A DNA stretch of 64,000 nt from Actinomycetes bacterium (GCA_021791195.1 JAJYXB010000019.1:1-64000), one strand, 5' to 3'. Shown: positions 28,469 to 37,013, counted from the first letter of the stretch. Notes: a model not told the origin generated them from the letters alone. Numbers and translations are program-made.

Positions 28469-30027
28469 TCTTTGGCCCCCAGTTCTATCGCCCTGCCGAC
28501 CAGCTGGTGCACGCCGCCGGCCACGGTCATGGGAATTCCATATTTTGGCAATACCTTGGTGAACTGCGCCTTGCAGATGGCGCAGATGAGCGCCATGAAG
28601 TTGACGCCGTCGCTTTCCATCACCGCGTGCAGCGCCTGCATCCTCGGCATGGCGCCGGCGACGCGGATCTCGAGGATCTCGTCCGTCAGCAGACCGCCGC
28701 CGCCGCCGCAGCAAAACGTCTTTTCCATCGTAGTGCTGGGATCCATGTCCACATACTTGTTGCATGAGGCCTTGATGAGTTCGCGCGGCATCGTAAACTG
28801 GCCGCCGGGACGGTCACCCATGCGCGAGCCGCGCGCAACGTTGCACGAATCATGGAAGGTTACGGTGAACTCGTCGTTGGCCGACTTGTCCAGCTTGATC
28901 GCGCCGCGCCTCACGAGGTCAAGTGTGAACTCGACGATGTGCTGCGGCGCCGGATAGCGCGGATCAAGCGTGTCAAACGGGCCAATAAGAGTGTTCCAGA
29001 AGGAGTAGGCAACCCTCCAGGCGTGCCCGCACTCGCCGACGACCAGCCGCTTGGGCTTGAGTTCGCCGATGGCGTTGCGGACCCTCGCGGCCACTTTTTC
29101 CAGCTGGGTGTAGCTGCCGATGAACATGCCGAAGTTGCCAGCCTCGGAAGCGGCCGTGCTCAAGGTCCAGCTGATGCCCGCCTGATGGAAGACTTTGGCG
29201 TAACCAATCAGGGACTCGATGTGAGGCGAAGCGAAGAAGTCAGCCGACGGCGTGACCAGCAGGACGTCGGCGCCTTCCTGGTCGAGCGGCAGCTTGACCG
29301 GAACACCGTCCTCTTCCTCGATGTCCTCTTCCGTGGACTCCAGCGTGGCGGCAAGCGCCTTGGGGTTCATGCCCAGATTGTTGCCGATCTCATGGACCTT
29401 GCCCAGGATCTCGTTGACATACTTCTGGCCGATGCCAATGCTGTCCATGATCTCGCGCGCCGCCATCGAGATCTCGGCGGTATCGATGCCATAGGGGCAG
29501 AACACCGAGCAGCGGCGGCACTGGGAGCACTGGTGAAAATAGGCATACCAGTCGCTGAGCAGGTTCAGGTCGAGCCGATGGGCTCCAGCCAGTTTGCCGA
29601 AAATCTTGCCCTCGGTGGTGAAATATTTCTTGTAAACCCGGCGCAGCAGCTCCGCGCGGGCGACCGGCATGTTGTTCGGGTCGTTGGAACCGATGAAGAA
29701 CTGGCACTTGTCGGTGCAGGAGCCGCACCGCACACAGATATCCAGATAAACCTGAAGCGACTTGTACTTCTCCAGCAGCTCTCCGAGCCGCTTAACCGCG
29801 GCTTCTTCCCAGTTATCCACCAAAGTCTCGGGGAAACCGACCTTGGCCTGGACCGCGGGCTTGGCCATGTGCGGCTTGATGGCGCTGGTGACGCCCTTGC
29901 GCCGGTAGCCGTCCTCAACCCGGGGAACGTTGATCTCCCCGATGAGTTCGGGCACCTTGAAATTTTTATTGATTACCGATTCGGCTACTGTTTCAACAGC
30001 TGTTTTCTCAGCAGGTGGCTCTGCCAT
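28465..30027 (-). CDS. dsrK: DsrK, heterodisulfide-reductase-like Fe-S subunit
   Basis: 520 residues. Two [4Fe-4S] motifs (CVRCGSCTDKC about residue 98 and CSQCRRCSVFCPYGID about 167) are followed by HdrD-like CCG-type domains: FHDSCNVARG and FCCGGGGG, with a further ICAICK. DsrK is the cytoplasmic catalytic subunit of the DsrMKJOP complex, thought to reduce the DsrC trisulfide formed by DsrAB. It lies downstream of dsrC, separated by a strong hairpin, and is coupled to the dsrJ-like gene. Confidence 0.96.
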   Translation of the reverse strand: MAEPPAEKTAVETVAESVINKNFKVPELIGEINVPRVEDGYRRKGVTSAIKPHMAKPAVQAKVGFPETLVDNWEEAAVKRLGELLEKYKSLQVYLDICVRCGSCTDKCQFFIGSNDPNNMPVARAELLRRVYKKYFTTEGKIFGKLAGAHRLDLNLLSDWYAYFHQCSQCRRCSVFCPYGIDTAEISMAAREIMDSIGIGQKYVNEILGKVHEIGNNLGMNPKALAATLESTEEDIEEEDGVPVKLPLDQEGADVLLVTPSADFFASPHIESLIGYAKVFHQAGISWTLSTAASEAGNFGMFIGSYTQLEKVAARVRNAIGELKPKRLVVGECGHAWRVAYSFWNTLIGPFDTLDPRYPAPQHIVEFTLDLVRRGAIKLDKSANDEFTVTFHDSCNVARGSRMGDRPGGQFTMPRELIKASCNKYVDMDPSTTMEKTFCCGGGGGLLTDEILEIRVAGAMPRMQALHAVMESDGVNFMALICAICKAQFTKVLPKYGIPMTVAGGVHQLVGRAIELGAKE

Positions 30028-30062
30028 TGCATGCTATCCTTTCAGCCCAAGGATCGGATAAA

Positions 30063-30096
30063 GCCGCCGGCCGGCCGGAAAAACCCGGCCGGCGGC
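30063..30096 (-). other. Strong intercistronic hairpin between dsrC and dsrK
   Basis: A perfect 11-bp all-GC stem (30063-30073 with 30086-30096, 12-base loop) lies 14 bases past the dsrC stop and is followed on the minus strand by only TTT. It may be a partial terminator or a 3'-end stabiliser that raises dsrC mRNA above dsrK. Confidence 0.7.
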
Positions 30097-30110
30097 GGCG
30101 ATGGTTCGGA

Positions 30111-30443
30111 TTAGACGCAACCAGTCGGCTTCGGCAGACCGGCGATCTTGCAAGCCTGCAGCGCCGGGCCGGCCGGGTACAGGTTGTAGAGGTAAGCACT
30201 GTTCCCCTTGTCGGGGCCGAACATCTTCTTCATCTCCTTGATGAGGATCTTGATGGCCGGAGCAATGCTGTACTCCTGATAGTAATTGCGGAGAAAGTCG
30301 ACGACCTCCCAGTGGGCATCCGTCATCTCCACGCCCTCCATCTCGGCGATGTGGCCGGCAACTTCCCGGTTCCAAGAGTCGAGATCGAGCAGATAACCGT
30401 CGTCGTCCGTCTCATACGTCTTTCCTTCAAATTCGAAACTCAT
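30111..30443 (-). CDS. dsrC: DsrC sulfur-carrier protein
   Basis: 110 residues. The C-terminal arm has both redox cysteines spaced C-x10-C (QACKIAGLPKPTGCV), with the penultimate Cys, which distinguishes true DsrC from single-cysteine TusE and RspA-type relatives. DsrC accepts the sulfur intermediate from DsrAB as a trisulfide and delivers it to DsrMK; DsrEFH is its other known partner. Here it lies between dsrM and dsrK, an unusual place, bounded by a good ribosome site (GGAGG) and a strong 3' hairpin. Confidence 0.97.
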   Translation of the reverse strand: MSFEFEGKTYETDDDGYLLDLDSWNREVAGHIAEMEGVEMTDAHWEVVDFLRNYYQEYSIAPAIKILIKEMKKMFGPDKGNSAYLYNLYPAGPALQACKIAGLPKPTGCV

Positions 30444-30563
30444 CTTGTTTCCTCCTTGTGGTTTTTGACCGAGGTTTCGCCGTTGTCTTAACCTCGCGAG
30501 TTTCCTTCCCCAGCTTCGAATAAGCTTCGGGTCACAACCTGGTTTGTGCCTTCCCGCCCTTCG

Positions 30564-31361
30564 CTAGCCTTCAGATGGCTCTTCCGCCGCCGCAACCGGA
30601 GCCGCCGCAGGCGCCGCAGCCGCGGCCGTCACCTGCTTCGCCCATGGATTGACCCACCGCTTCTCACGCGGGTTGTCGATCTGGTTGCGGGTCGGACTGT
30701 AGAAGACGCCCCCTGCGTGCATCAGCTTGCTGAACGGGAAGTAGATCAGCAGCAGCATCACCAGGCTGAAGTGAATCAAAAACAGCTTGTGTTCGGGAAC
30801 AGAAGCCGGATGAAACGTCACCAGCCCGGCGACAAAGTTTTTCACTTCGGGAACCGAAGGCCGCACGTGGCCGTTTTCCCAGAAGCGGGAGAGCAGCCCG
30901 GTGCCGCCGATGCCGATCAGCAGCAGCAGCAGCGCGTAGTCACTCGCCAGCGATATATAAAAATGCCGGTCGATGGCCAGGCGCAGGATCAGCAGAAATA
31001 TCAGCGCCGCGACGAGGATAAAACCGGAATAGACATCAAACTTTACCAGCGTGCTCAGAATCGAGGAGGTCGGAGCGATGAAAAAACGGAGGTGCTTCAG
31101 CAAAACGAAGAGGAGGCCCAGATGGAATAAATATCCTCCGAGCCACAGCACCTTGTTGCCGCGGAAAAGGCTTTTGAAGACAAAGACTTCCTGAAGATAG
31201 CGCACGCCCACGCCCGGTGCCGACACCGGCGCCGGCGTCTGGGGGATCTTCAGCGGAGCGGGAGTAGAACCGTACTTCCAGACTTTCGCCATGAACCCGA
31301 CCAGGAAAATCGCAATCGACACGTAGAAAAACAGACCGAAGATCAAAGTGAGACCGCTCAT
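30564..31361 (-). CDS. dsrM: DsrM, NarI-like membrane cytochrome b subunit
   Basis: 265 residues with about five membrane segments and paired histidines suited to heme b (YLFHLGLLFVLLKHLRFF; LFLIHFSLVMLLL...KLMHAGG). The end PTRNQIDNPREKRWVNPWA is typical of DsrM, followed by an alanine-rich tail. It is shorter than most DsrM (about 330). DsrM oxidises quinol and passes electrons to DsrK. First gene after two tandem promoters, so it likely starts the main dsr mRNA. Confidence 0.93.
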   Translation of the reverse strand: MSGLTLIFGLFFYVSIAIFLVGFMAKVWKYGSTPAPLKIPQTPAPVSAPGVGVRYLQEVFVFKSLFRGNKVLWLGGYLFHLGLLFVLLKHLRFFIAPTSSILSTLVKFDVYSGFILVAALIFLLILRLAIDRHFYISLASDYALLLLLIGIGGTGLLSRFWENGHVRPSVPEVKNFVAGLVTFHPASVPEHKLFLIHFSLVMLLLIYFPFSKLMHAGGVFYSPTRNQIDNPREKRWVNPWAKQVTAAAAAPAAAPVAAAEEPSEG

Positions 31362-31468
31362 TCTTCTTCCCCTTCGTCCCTTTCACAGTAGGAAGTTTGA
31401 ACCATTCGTGCTGATTTTTGGAAAGAAAAACCGCCTAAAACAGCAGATACCCCCGTAAGTATGCGAAA

Positions 31469-31497
31469 AGATAACACGCCGGCTCCGGACGTGTCAA
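31469..31497 (-). promoter_or_regulatory. Promoter P2 of the main dsr unit
   Basis: Perfect TTGACA (31497-31492), 17-base spacer, TTATCT (31474-31469). About 100 bases upstream of dsrM. Confidence 0.7.
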
Positions 31498-31535
31498 CTA
31501 ATACCCACATAAGCCAGAATTACTAACCGGGAGGA

Positions 31536-31559
31536 TCCAATACCTGACGAGGTATTGGA
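31536..31559. promoter_or_regulatory. Palindromic operator-like site between the two dsr promoters
   Basis: Perfect 9-bp arms TCCAATACC and GGTATTGGA with a 6-base spacer (TGACGA). It falls just downstream of the start site predicted for P1 and upstream of P2, the right place for a repressor or a 5' mRNA hairpin. No known regulator motif recognised. Confidence 0.6.
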
Positions 31560-31569
31560 AGCAAAAGGG

Positions 31570-31598
31570 AATTTACACCCGTTTGCTTTACTTGTCAA
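31570..31598 (-). promoter_or_regulatory. Promoter P1 of the main dsr unit
   Basis: Perfect TTGACA (31598-31593), 17-base spacer, TAAATT (31575-31570). Start predicted near 31563. The gap 31362-31635 contains P1, P2 and the palindrome. Confidence 0.75.
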
Positions 31599-31635
31599 TA
31601 GCTTCCCGAAACAAATATTGAAACCGGTATGCTGA

Positions 31636-32283
31636 TCATTTTGCCTGCAAATCCCCGGAAACCTGGCGGGCCAGATCGCCGATGGCAACGCTTTCCAGGG
31701 CGCGGTTGCGATACAGCCGGAAGCTTCCACGATCCGCCTCCATCGCCTCCACGCGCTGCCCGATGCCCGGAAACCGGGCGCGGGACGCGGCCCAAAGCGC
31801 CATCCCCCTGACCCCGGGCTCGGCCGCGGCAAGGCTGGCGGTGATCACCGCCCGCGCATCGCGGGGCAGGCTCAGGCCGGCCTCCGCCAGCCGGCCCATC
31901 GCCCAGAGCACGCCGGGAAGAAACGGCGGCTCTTCGGAGAGGGACATGATTATCGGCGGCAGGTCGCTGAACTGGCCGGGGCTTTGGGCAACTACCTCCG
32001 CCAGCATCTCCGGTGCGCTCCAGCCGATGGAGCCGGACTCCTCGGTAACCGACCACAGCAGCCGGCGGACGATGTCGCGCGCCATGCCGGGATTGTCGGC
32101 GGCAATGGTGGCCACGGCCAGGCCCATCACCTCGATCGCCCGCCAGGCGATGACGTTCTCCTTGTCGTAAGTTAGCGCCATGATCGCGCCGAAGACGCGC
32201 TTGTTGCCCGGCGCCATGGCAGCGATGCGTTCCAGATCGTCCTCGATGAGAGCGTCTTTGATCTCTTTCCGCAAAGTTGCCAC
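31636..32283 (-). CDS. HEAT-repeat-like protein (resembles the DVU0298 family)
   Basis: About 215 residues from GTG 32283, which overlaps the dsrN stop (TAGTG) and has AAGGAGG 10 bases upstream. It is all-helical with HEAT-like repeats: phrases such as AWRAIEVMGLAVA, GVLWAMGRLAE and VRGMALWAASRA recur. From memory it resembles the HEAT-like DVU0298 type found widely in sulfate reducers. Function unknown; translational coupling to the siroheme-amidase gene and its place next to dsrM suggest a role in Dsr biogenesis. Confidence 0.8.
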   Translation of the reverse strand: MATLRKEIKDALIEDDLERIAAMAPGNKRVFGAIMALTYDKENVIAWRAIEVMGLAVATIAADNPGMARDIVRRLLWSVTEESGSIGWSAPEMLAEVVAQSPGQFSDLPPIIMSLSEEPPFLPGVLWAMGRLAEAGLSLPRDARAVITASLAAAEPGVRGMALWAASRARFPGIGQRVEAMEADRGSFRLYRNRALESVAIGDLARQVSGDLQAK

Positions 32284-33722
32284 TAAAAAGCCGCCTCCTT
32301 GACGAATCTGACAAAACCTTCGGCCCAACCCGGCGAACCCAGCGCGTGCAGGTGAGCGTACGAGGCAATGACGTTGCGGTAGACGATGCCGTCGTGCTGG
32401 CGGTCCAGGCCGGTTCCCCGCACGACATCGTAGGCGAAGCCGACGTCTCCCATGCCGGTGATCTCGGAATAGTGGAACTCATGGCCGCGGATGGTCAGGC
32501 CGGGGGCAAACCAGCCGCCGGCCCCAGTCGCGCGCAGCTTGACGTAACCGTGGCCCCGGGGCTTCTCGTGCATGACCGTATCGCAGGGAAGCGCTCCGGC
32601 CATTTCGCGGGACCTGTCTTTCCAGGACATCCGCCGCGACAGATACATCATCCCGCCGCATTCGGCGTAGACCGGCATGCCGGCCTGGACCGCTTCCCTG
32701 ACGGCGCTGCGCATGGAAGTATTGGCCTCCAGCTCGTCCATGAATACCTCCGGGAAACCGCCACCGATGTACAGGCCGTTGAGGCCGGCGGGCAGCGCCG
32801 CGTCGCTGACGGGACTGAACGGCACCAGCTCGGCGCCGGCAGCTTCGAGCGCTTCCAGGTTCTCGGCATAGTAAAAATTAAACGCCCGGTCGCGCGCCAC
32901 GCCCAGTCGCACTGAGGGTTCCACCCCGGCCACGGCGCCGGATTCCTCACCGCCGGCGAGCGGTGGCGCCGCGGCGGCGATGGCGCGGACGCGCTCCAGA
33001 TCGACGCTGTCAGCGATGATCTGCCTGATCTGGTCGATGACGTCGGCCGGCGCCAGCGATTCCCGCGCCGGCTGCAGGCCCAGATGGCGCATGATGATGC
33101 CCATCTCCGGCCGGCGGCGGACAGCGCCGAGCACTTTGATGTCGGTATAGCGTTCGATGACCGCGCGCAGTTTTTCCTCGTGCCGGGGGCCAGAAACCTT
33201 GTTGAGGACCACGCCGGCGATGTCGATGTCCGGCTCGAAGGCGGTGAACCCCTGGAGCAGCGGCGCTACCGAGCGGGTCATGTTGCGCGTGTCGACGATG
33301 AGGATGACCGGCGCGTCCAGCGTGCGCGCCATGTCGGCGGTGCTGCCGCGGCCCTCCACCTCGATGCTGTCGTAGAGCCCCATGTTGCCCTCGACCAGCG
33401 CCAGCCCGGCGCCGGCGCCGTTGCGGACAAATGAGCCGCGGATGTTCTCTTCGCCCATCATGAAAAGATCGAGGTTGCGGCACTCACGGCCGGCGGCCGC
33501 GGTCAACCACATGGGATCTATGAAATCGGGGCCTTTCTTGAACGGCTGGACTGCCACGCCGGATGCAGCCAGCGCGGCGCACAGGCCGATGCTCAGCGTC
33601 GTTTTGCCGGAGCTGCGGTGGGGAGCCGAGACGACAAGCCGGGGGATAGCCATGCCGCCGGAAGCAGACGGCGCCTCTGGCCCGCCACGCGCCTGTACGG
33701 TTCTGTCACCTTTTGCGGCCAT
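32283..33722 (-). CDS. dsrN: DsrN-type cobyrinate/siroheme a,c-diamide synthase
   Basis: 479 residues of the CbiA/CobB family: N-terminal P-loop (VVSAPHRSSGKTTLSIGL), KKGPDFIDPMWL, then a C-terminal glutamine amidotransferase-type domain with the nucleophile Cys in YAECGGMMYL and a late FHYSEI. In dsr clusters this family (DsrN) amidates siroheme to siroamide, the DsrAB prosthetic group; in other genomes it amidates cobyrinate. Location immediately upstream of the dsr genes favours DsrN. A promoter ends 6 bases before the ATG and there is no ribosome site, pointing to a leaderless message. Confidence 0.92.
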   Translation of the reverse strand: MAAKGDRTVQARGGPEAPSASGGMAIPRLVVSAPHRSSGKTTLSIGLCAALAASGVAVQPFKKGPDFIDPMWLTAAAGRECRNLDLFMMGEENIRGSFVRNGAGAGLALVEGNMGLYDSIEVEGRGSTADMARTLDAPVILIVDTRNMTRSVAPLLQGFTAFEPDIDIAGVVLNKVSGPRHEEKLRAVIERYTDIKVLGAVRRRPEMGIIMRHLGLQPARESLAPADVIDQIRQIIADSVDLERVRAIAAAAPPLAGGEESGAVAGVEPSVRLGVARDRAFNFYYAENLEALEAAGAELVPFSPVSDAALPAGLNGLYIGGGFPEVFMDELEANTSMRSAVREAVQAGMPVYAECGGMMYLSRRMSWKDRSREMAGALPCDTVMHEKPRGHGYVKLRATGAGGWFAPGLTIRGHEFHYSEITGMGDVGFAYDVVRGTGLDRQHDGIVYRNVIASYAHLHALGSPGWAEGFVRFVKEAAF

Positions 33723-33728
33723 GGAAGT

Positions 33729-33757
33729 AACATACTAAACTGACCACCTCAATCCAA
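33729..33757 (-). promoter_or_regulatory. Promoter of dsrN, leaderless arrangement
   Basis: TTGGAT (33757-33752), 17-base spacer, TATGTT (33734-33729); only ACTTCC separates the -10 box from the ATG at 33722. Confidence 0.5.
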
Positions 33758-33863
33758 CCCGGGTGACGGATAAGGCGCGCGCGAACCAAGGCAGGGATTT
33801 ACTCCGGACGGCAACCGCCAGCGGAACCGGCCGGCGGCAGGAAGGGATGCGAACGGCGCTTCG

Positions 33864-35933
33864 TCAGCCGCCCAGCGATTTCAGGCCGCTGCCGGCATCC
33901 TCATCCCTGGGGTTCAGCTTGAGGGCATGCCGGTATGTGTCCGCGGCCTGACCGGCGCTGCCCATCGCCTGGTAGGCTCTGCCCAGGGCATCGTAGGCGC
34001 TCGGGTTCTGCGGTGCGAGCGCGACCGCGGTCTTAAGCGTTTCAACCGCGTTCTGGTAGCGTCCCAGCTTGATCTCGGTGCGGCCGGCATTCAGAAAAGC
34101 GCCGGCATAATGCGAATTGCCGTCGGTGGCCTTCGTGAAGGCCGCCAGCGCCTGTTCCGGCTTGTTCATGGCGTTGTACGCCAGCCCCATGTTGTTGTAG
34201 GCTTCGACGAAATCGGGCTGCAGCTGCACCGCTTTTTGAAACTCGGCGATCGCCTGATCGAACTGTTTTTTCTCGGCATACATGACGCCCAGATCGTTGT
34301 GGGCGTTGACGAAATTCGGGTCGAGTGTCACCGCCGCCTTGTACTCCGCCATCGCCTTGTCGATCTGACCTGCCTGGTCATCGACGCGGCCCAGGTTGTA
34401 ATAGGCGCCGTAGTATCCGGGGTATAGCGCCACCGCGATCTCAAACTCGGTCCTGGCCATGTTGTTGTCGCCTGCATCGTTCATCAGGGCAACGCCCAGC
34501 GCATTGTGCACCCGGGCCTTTCCCGGGCTCTTGCTGACAGTGTCGGTCCAGAGGGAAAGCGTGTTGTGCCAGACAACGTTGCGGGCATATGCGAGCCCGC
34601 CGAACACAAGCACGACCAGCGTCAACGCGGGAATCGCCGCCTTGCCCAGCACCGGCAGCCGCGGCTTGAGATAGGCGGCTCCCGCGGTCAGGGCGGTCAC
34701 GGCGGCGACGAATAATCCCATCGAGGGCAGGTAGAGCCGGTGTTCGAAGATGACATCCTCGATCGGGATAATGCTCGATTCCACGGAGAGCGTGAGGAAA
34801 AACCAGAAGATGCCGAAAGCGATCAGCCTGAGCGGCGCGCTGGCGGCGCTCCTGCCCGAGCGGCGCAGCAGATATACGCCGCCGGCCACGATCGCCAGCA
34901 GAAATGCCAGTGAGAGAAAGACGTTGGGATCCGCTAGCGAGTGATAAACCGGATAATCGTAGTCAAGATTCTGGTTGACCGGGAAGACCAGCAGGCGCAG
35001 GTAAGTGACGATGACGCGGAACTGGGTCATCAGATAGTCCACGGCCGGAGGCGGCGGCGTGCCGCCTGTCGCGGAAAGCAGGGAGATATTGCTTACCAGG
35101 AGGCTCAGCGGGATCAGAATGGTCGTGGCCGCGAACGGCAGCAGGCCGGCTATCCGCTTCCGCAGCCCGCGGCCGGTGCCGCTCATGAAGAAAAATTCCC
35201 ACAGGGCAAGCGCGGCCGGCAGCGTAAATGCCGTCTCCTTGGAAGCCATCGCCGCCACGGCCGCCAGCAGGGCGGCGCCATAGAAAAAGGCGCGCCTGGC
35301 CCTGGAAGCGCCTGCTTCGGTCCCGGATGGCAAAGCCAGCCGCCACCTGGCATACAGCACGGCCGCCAGCAGATAAAACATGGCCACCATCGAAGCGTAC
35401 CGCTGCACTATGTATGTCACGGCCTGCGTCTGCACCGGGTGCACGGCAAATATCAGGGCGGAGAACAGGGCGACCACGAACGCGACGTTCGCGGCCGAGC
35501 TGCTGCCGCCGATGAACCTGCGGAAGAACGGCGTCCGGAACGTCACCCGAACGAAGGCGAACACCAGCAGCGACGTCGCCACGTGGATGGCCAGGTTTAC
35601 CAGATGAAAGCTTGAGAGGTTAAAGCCGCTGATTTTGTAGTTGAGAAAGAAGCTGAAGAGTCCCAGCATCCGCTGATGGTTATCCGCGGCCAGAAGGTTG
35701 TGAAAGCTGTGGATGGCAACGTTGTTGTAGACGTTGACGTCGTCGAAGACGAACGGAACCTTGTAAGTATTGGAGTAGACCAGCGCGGCAGCCAGGGAGA
35801 TCAGCCCCATGGCCATGGCGGTCGCTTTTGCGCCGCTCAGCTGGAAGCGGCCCAGCTCTGGGCCCGCGCCCTGATCCGGGTGGCCGGCCCGTTCCTCGAA
35901 ACCGTCCCCGGGATTGTGTGGATTTTCCTGCAT
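33864..35933 (-). CDS. Polytopic membrane protein with C-terminal TPR repeats (TMTC/mannosyltransferase-like)
   Basis: 689 residues. The N-terminal ~430 residues hold about ten membrane segments with FVFDDVNVYNN near residue 61 and motifs (HPVQTQAVTYIVQRYASM, MASKETAFTLP, VIFEHRLYLPSMG) shared with TMTC-type and other GT-C-fold O-mannosyltransferase-like proteins. The C-terminal ~230 residues are at least six TPR units (for example AEYKAAVTLDPNFVNAHNDLG). Substrate unknown; a surface glycosylation role is plausible. It is transcribed in the same direction upstream of dsrN, 141 bases away, and is probably separate from it. Confidence 0.88.
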   Translation of the reverse strand: MQENPHNPGDGFEERAGHPDQGAGPELGRFQLSGAKATAMAMGLISLAAALVYSNTYKVPFVFDDVNVYNNVAIHSFHNLLAADNHQRMLGLFSFFLNYKISGFNLSSFHLVNLAIHVATSLLVFAFVRVTFRTPFFRRFIGGSSSAANVAFVVALFSALIFAVHPVQTQAVTYIVQRYASMVAMFYLLAAVLYARWRLALPSGTEAGASRARRAFFYGAALLAAVAAMASKETAFTLPAALALWEFFFMSGTGRGLRKRIAGLLPFAATTILIPLSLLVSNISLLSATGGTPPPPAVDYLMTQFRVIVTYLRLLVFPVNQNLDYDYPVYHSLADPNVFLSLAFLLAIVAGGVYLLRRSGRSAASAPLRLIAFGIFWFFLTLSVESSIIPIEDVIFEHRLYLPSMGLFVAAVTALTAGAAYLKPRLPVLGKAAIPALTLVVLVFGGLAYARNVVWHNTLSLWTDTVSKSPGKARVHNALGVALMNDAGDNNMARTEFEIAVALYPGYYGAYYNLGRVDDQAGQIDKAMAEYKAAVTLDPNFVNAHNDLGVMYAEKKQFDQAIAEFQKAVQLQPDFVEAYNNMGLAYNAMNKPEQALAAFTKATDGNSHYAGAFLNAGRTEIKLGRYQNAVETLKTAVALAPQNPSAYDALGRAYQAMGSAGQAADTYRHALKLNPRDEDAGSGLKSLGG

Positions 35934-36020
35934 GAGCGCGTCCCCCGGCGCGTGATGATTGATGTTTGCGGCCTGAACCGCCGTGAGCGCCTTCCCGCTG
36001 CCTGGGCGGGCAAAGCCGGT

Positions 36021-36992
36021 TTACCCCAGTTGGTCGAGAACCTGCCGCAGATCGTCGGGCAGCGGCGACTCCACTGTAACCATCTCATCGGTCCGGGGGT
36101 GGTGAAAGTTTAACCGGGCGGAATGGAGGAACTGGCGGCCGACGGCGAGCGTGTCGCGGCGCTGGCCGTAGACCCTGTCGCCGGCGACCGGATGGCCGAT
36201 CGCGGCCAGATGGACGCGGATCTGGTGGGTGCGCCCGGTTTCAAGCTGGACCTCCAGCAACGAGAAGCCGCCGCCGTGCGCACCGGCAGCGCCAGGGGTC
36301 CCCGCCGCGCCCCGCGGGCGGCCGGTCCAGCTTTTCAGCACCCGGAAGTGGGTAACCGCCTCGCGCCCGCCGCGCGAGACCGCCATTCGCTGGCGCACGC
36401 GGCTGTCGCGCGCCACCGGCGCCTCGACGGTGCCCTCGCGGGTCTCGAACAGGCCGTGGACGAGCGCCAGATAAGTCCGGTTGACCTCATGGGCCGCCAT
36501 CATCCCGACCAGAAGCCGGTGCGTCTCTTCGTCCTTGGCGACGATCAGCAGGCCGGAGGTTTCCTTGTCCAGCCGGTGCACGATCCCCGGCCGGTGCGGA
36601 TTGGCGCCGCCGGCGATCTGATGGGCCAGCAGCCCGTGCACCAGTGTGCCGCTGTCGTGACCTTTGGCCGGATGCGTCACAATGCCGGCGGGCTTGTCGA
36701 CAACCAGCAGGTATGGATCCTCGTAGGGGATATCGAAGGTCATCGGCTCGGGGACGAGGTCGGAAACCGGCGGTGGCGGCACTGACACCGCCAGCCGCTG
36801 CCCGCGGCGTACGCGAAAATTCTTGGCGCGCGGCTCGCCGTCCACCAGCGCCAGGCCGCCGGCGATCAGCTTCTGCGCCGCCGCGCGGGAGCCGACCGCG
36901 GCCAGGCCGGCCAGCAGCACGTCGAGACGGGCGCCGTCTTCAGCCTCCCCCACGATGAGCTCCAGCGGCTGCTGATCTGACCCGGAGTCCAT
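36021..36992 (-). CDS. rluD: RluA/RluD-family rRNA pseudouridine synthase
   Basis: 323 residues: N-terminal S4 RNA-binding domain (LDVLLAGLAAVGSRAAAQKLI) and a pseudouridine synthase domain with the catalytic Asp in GIVHRLDKETSGLLIVAKD and a C-terminal GRTHQIRVHLAAIGHPVAGD. It probably modifies 23S rRNA helix 69. It follows lspA by 21 bases, the common lspA-rluD pairing. The exact RluA-family subtype is not certain. Confidence 0.95.
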   Translation of the reverse strand: MDSGSDQQPLELIVGEAEDGARLDVLLAGLAAVGSRAAAQKLIAGGLALVDGEPRAKNFRVRRGQRLAVSVPPPPVSDLVPEPMTFDIPYEDPYLLVVDKPAGIVTHPAKGHDSGTLVHGLLAHQIAGGANPHRPGIVHRLDKETSGLLIVAKDEETHRLLVGMMAAHEVNRTYLALVHGLFETREGTVEAPVARDSRVRQRMAVSRGGREAVTHFRVLKSWTGRPRGAAGTPGAAGAHGGGFSLLEVQLETGRTHQIRVHLAAIGHPVAGDRVYGQRRDTLAVGRQFLHSARLNFHHPRTDEMVTVESPLPDDLRQVLDQLG

Positions 36993-37013
36993 CTCAAAGA
37001 AAGGCCGCCGGCC

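Noticed and set aside
28469-28765. N-terminal extension of the dsrJ-like protein
   Set aside because: Lies inside dsrK in another frame, Arg-rich and non-homologous; the ATG at 28468 starts a normal signal segment.
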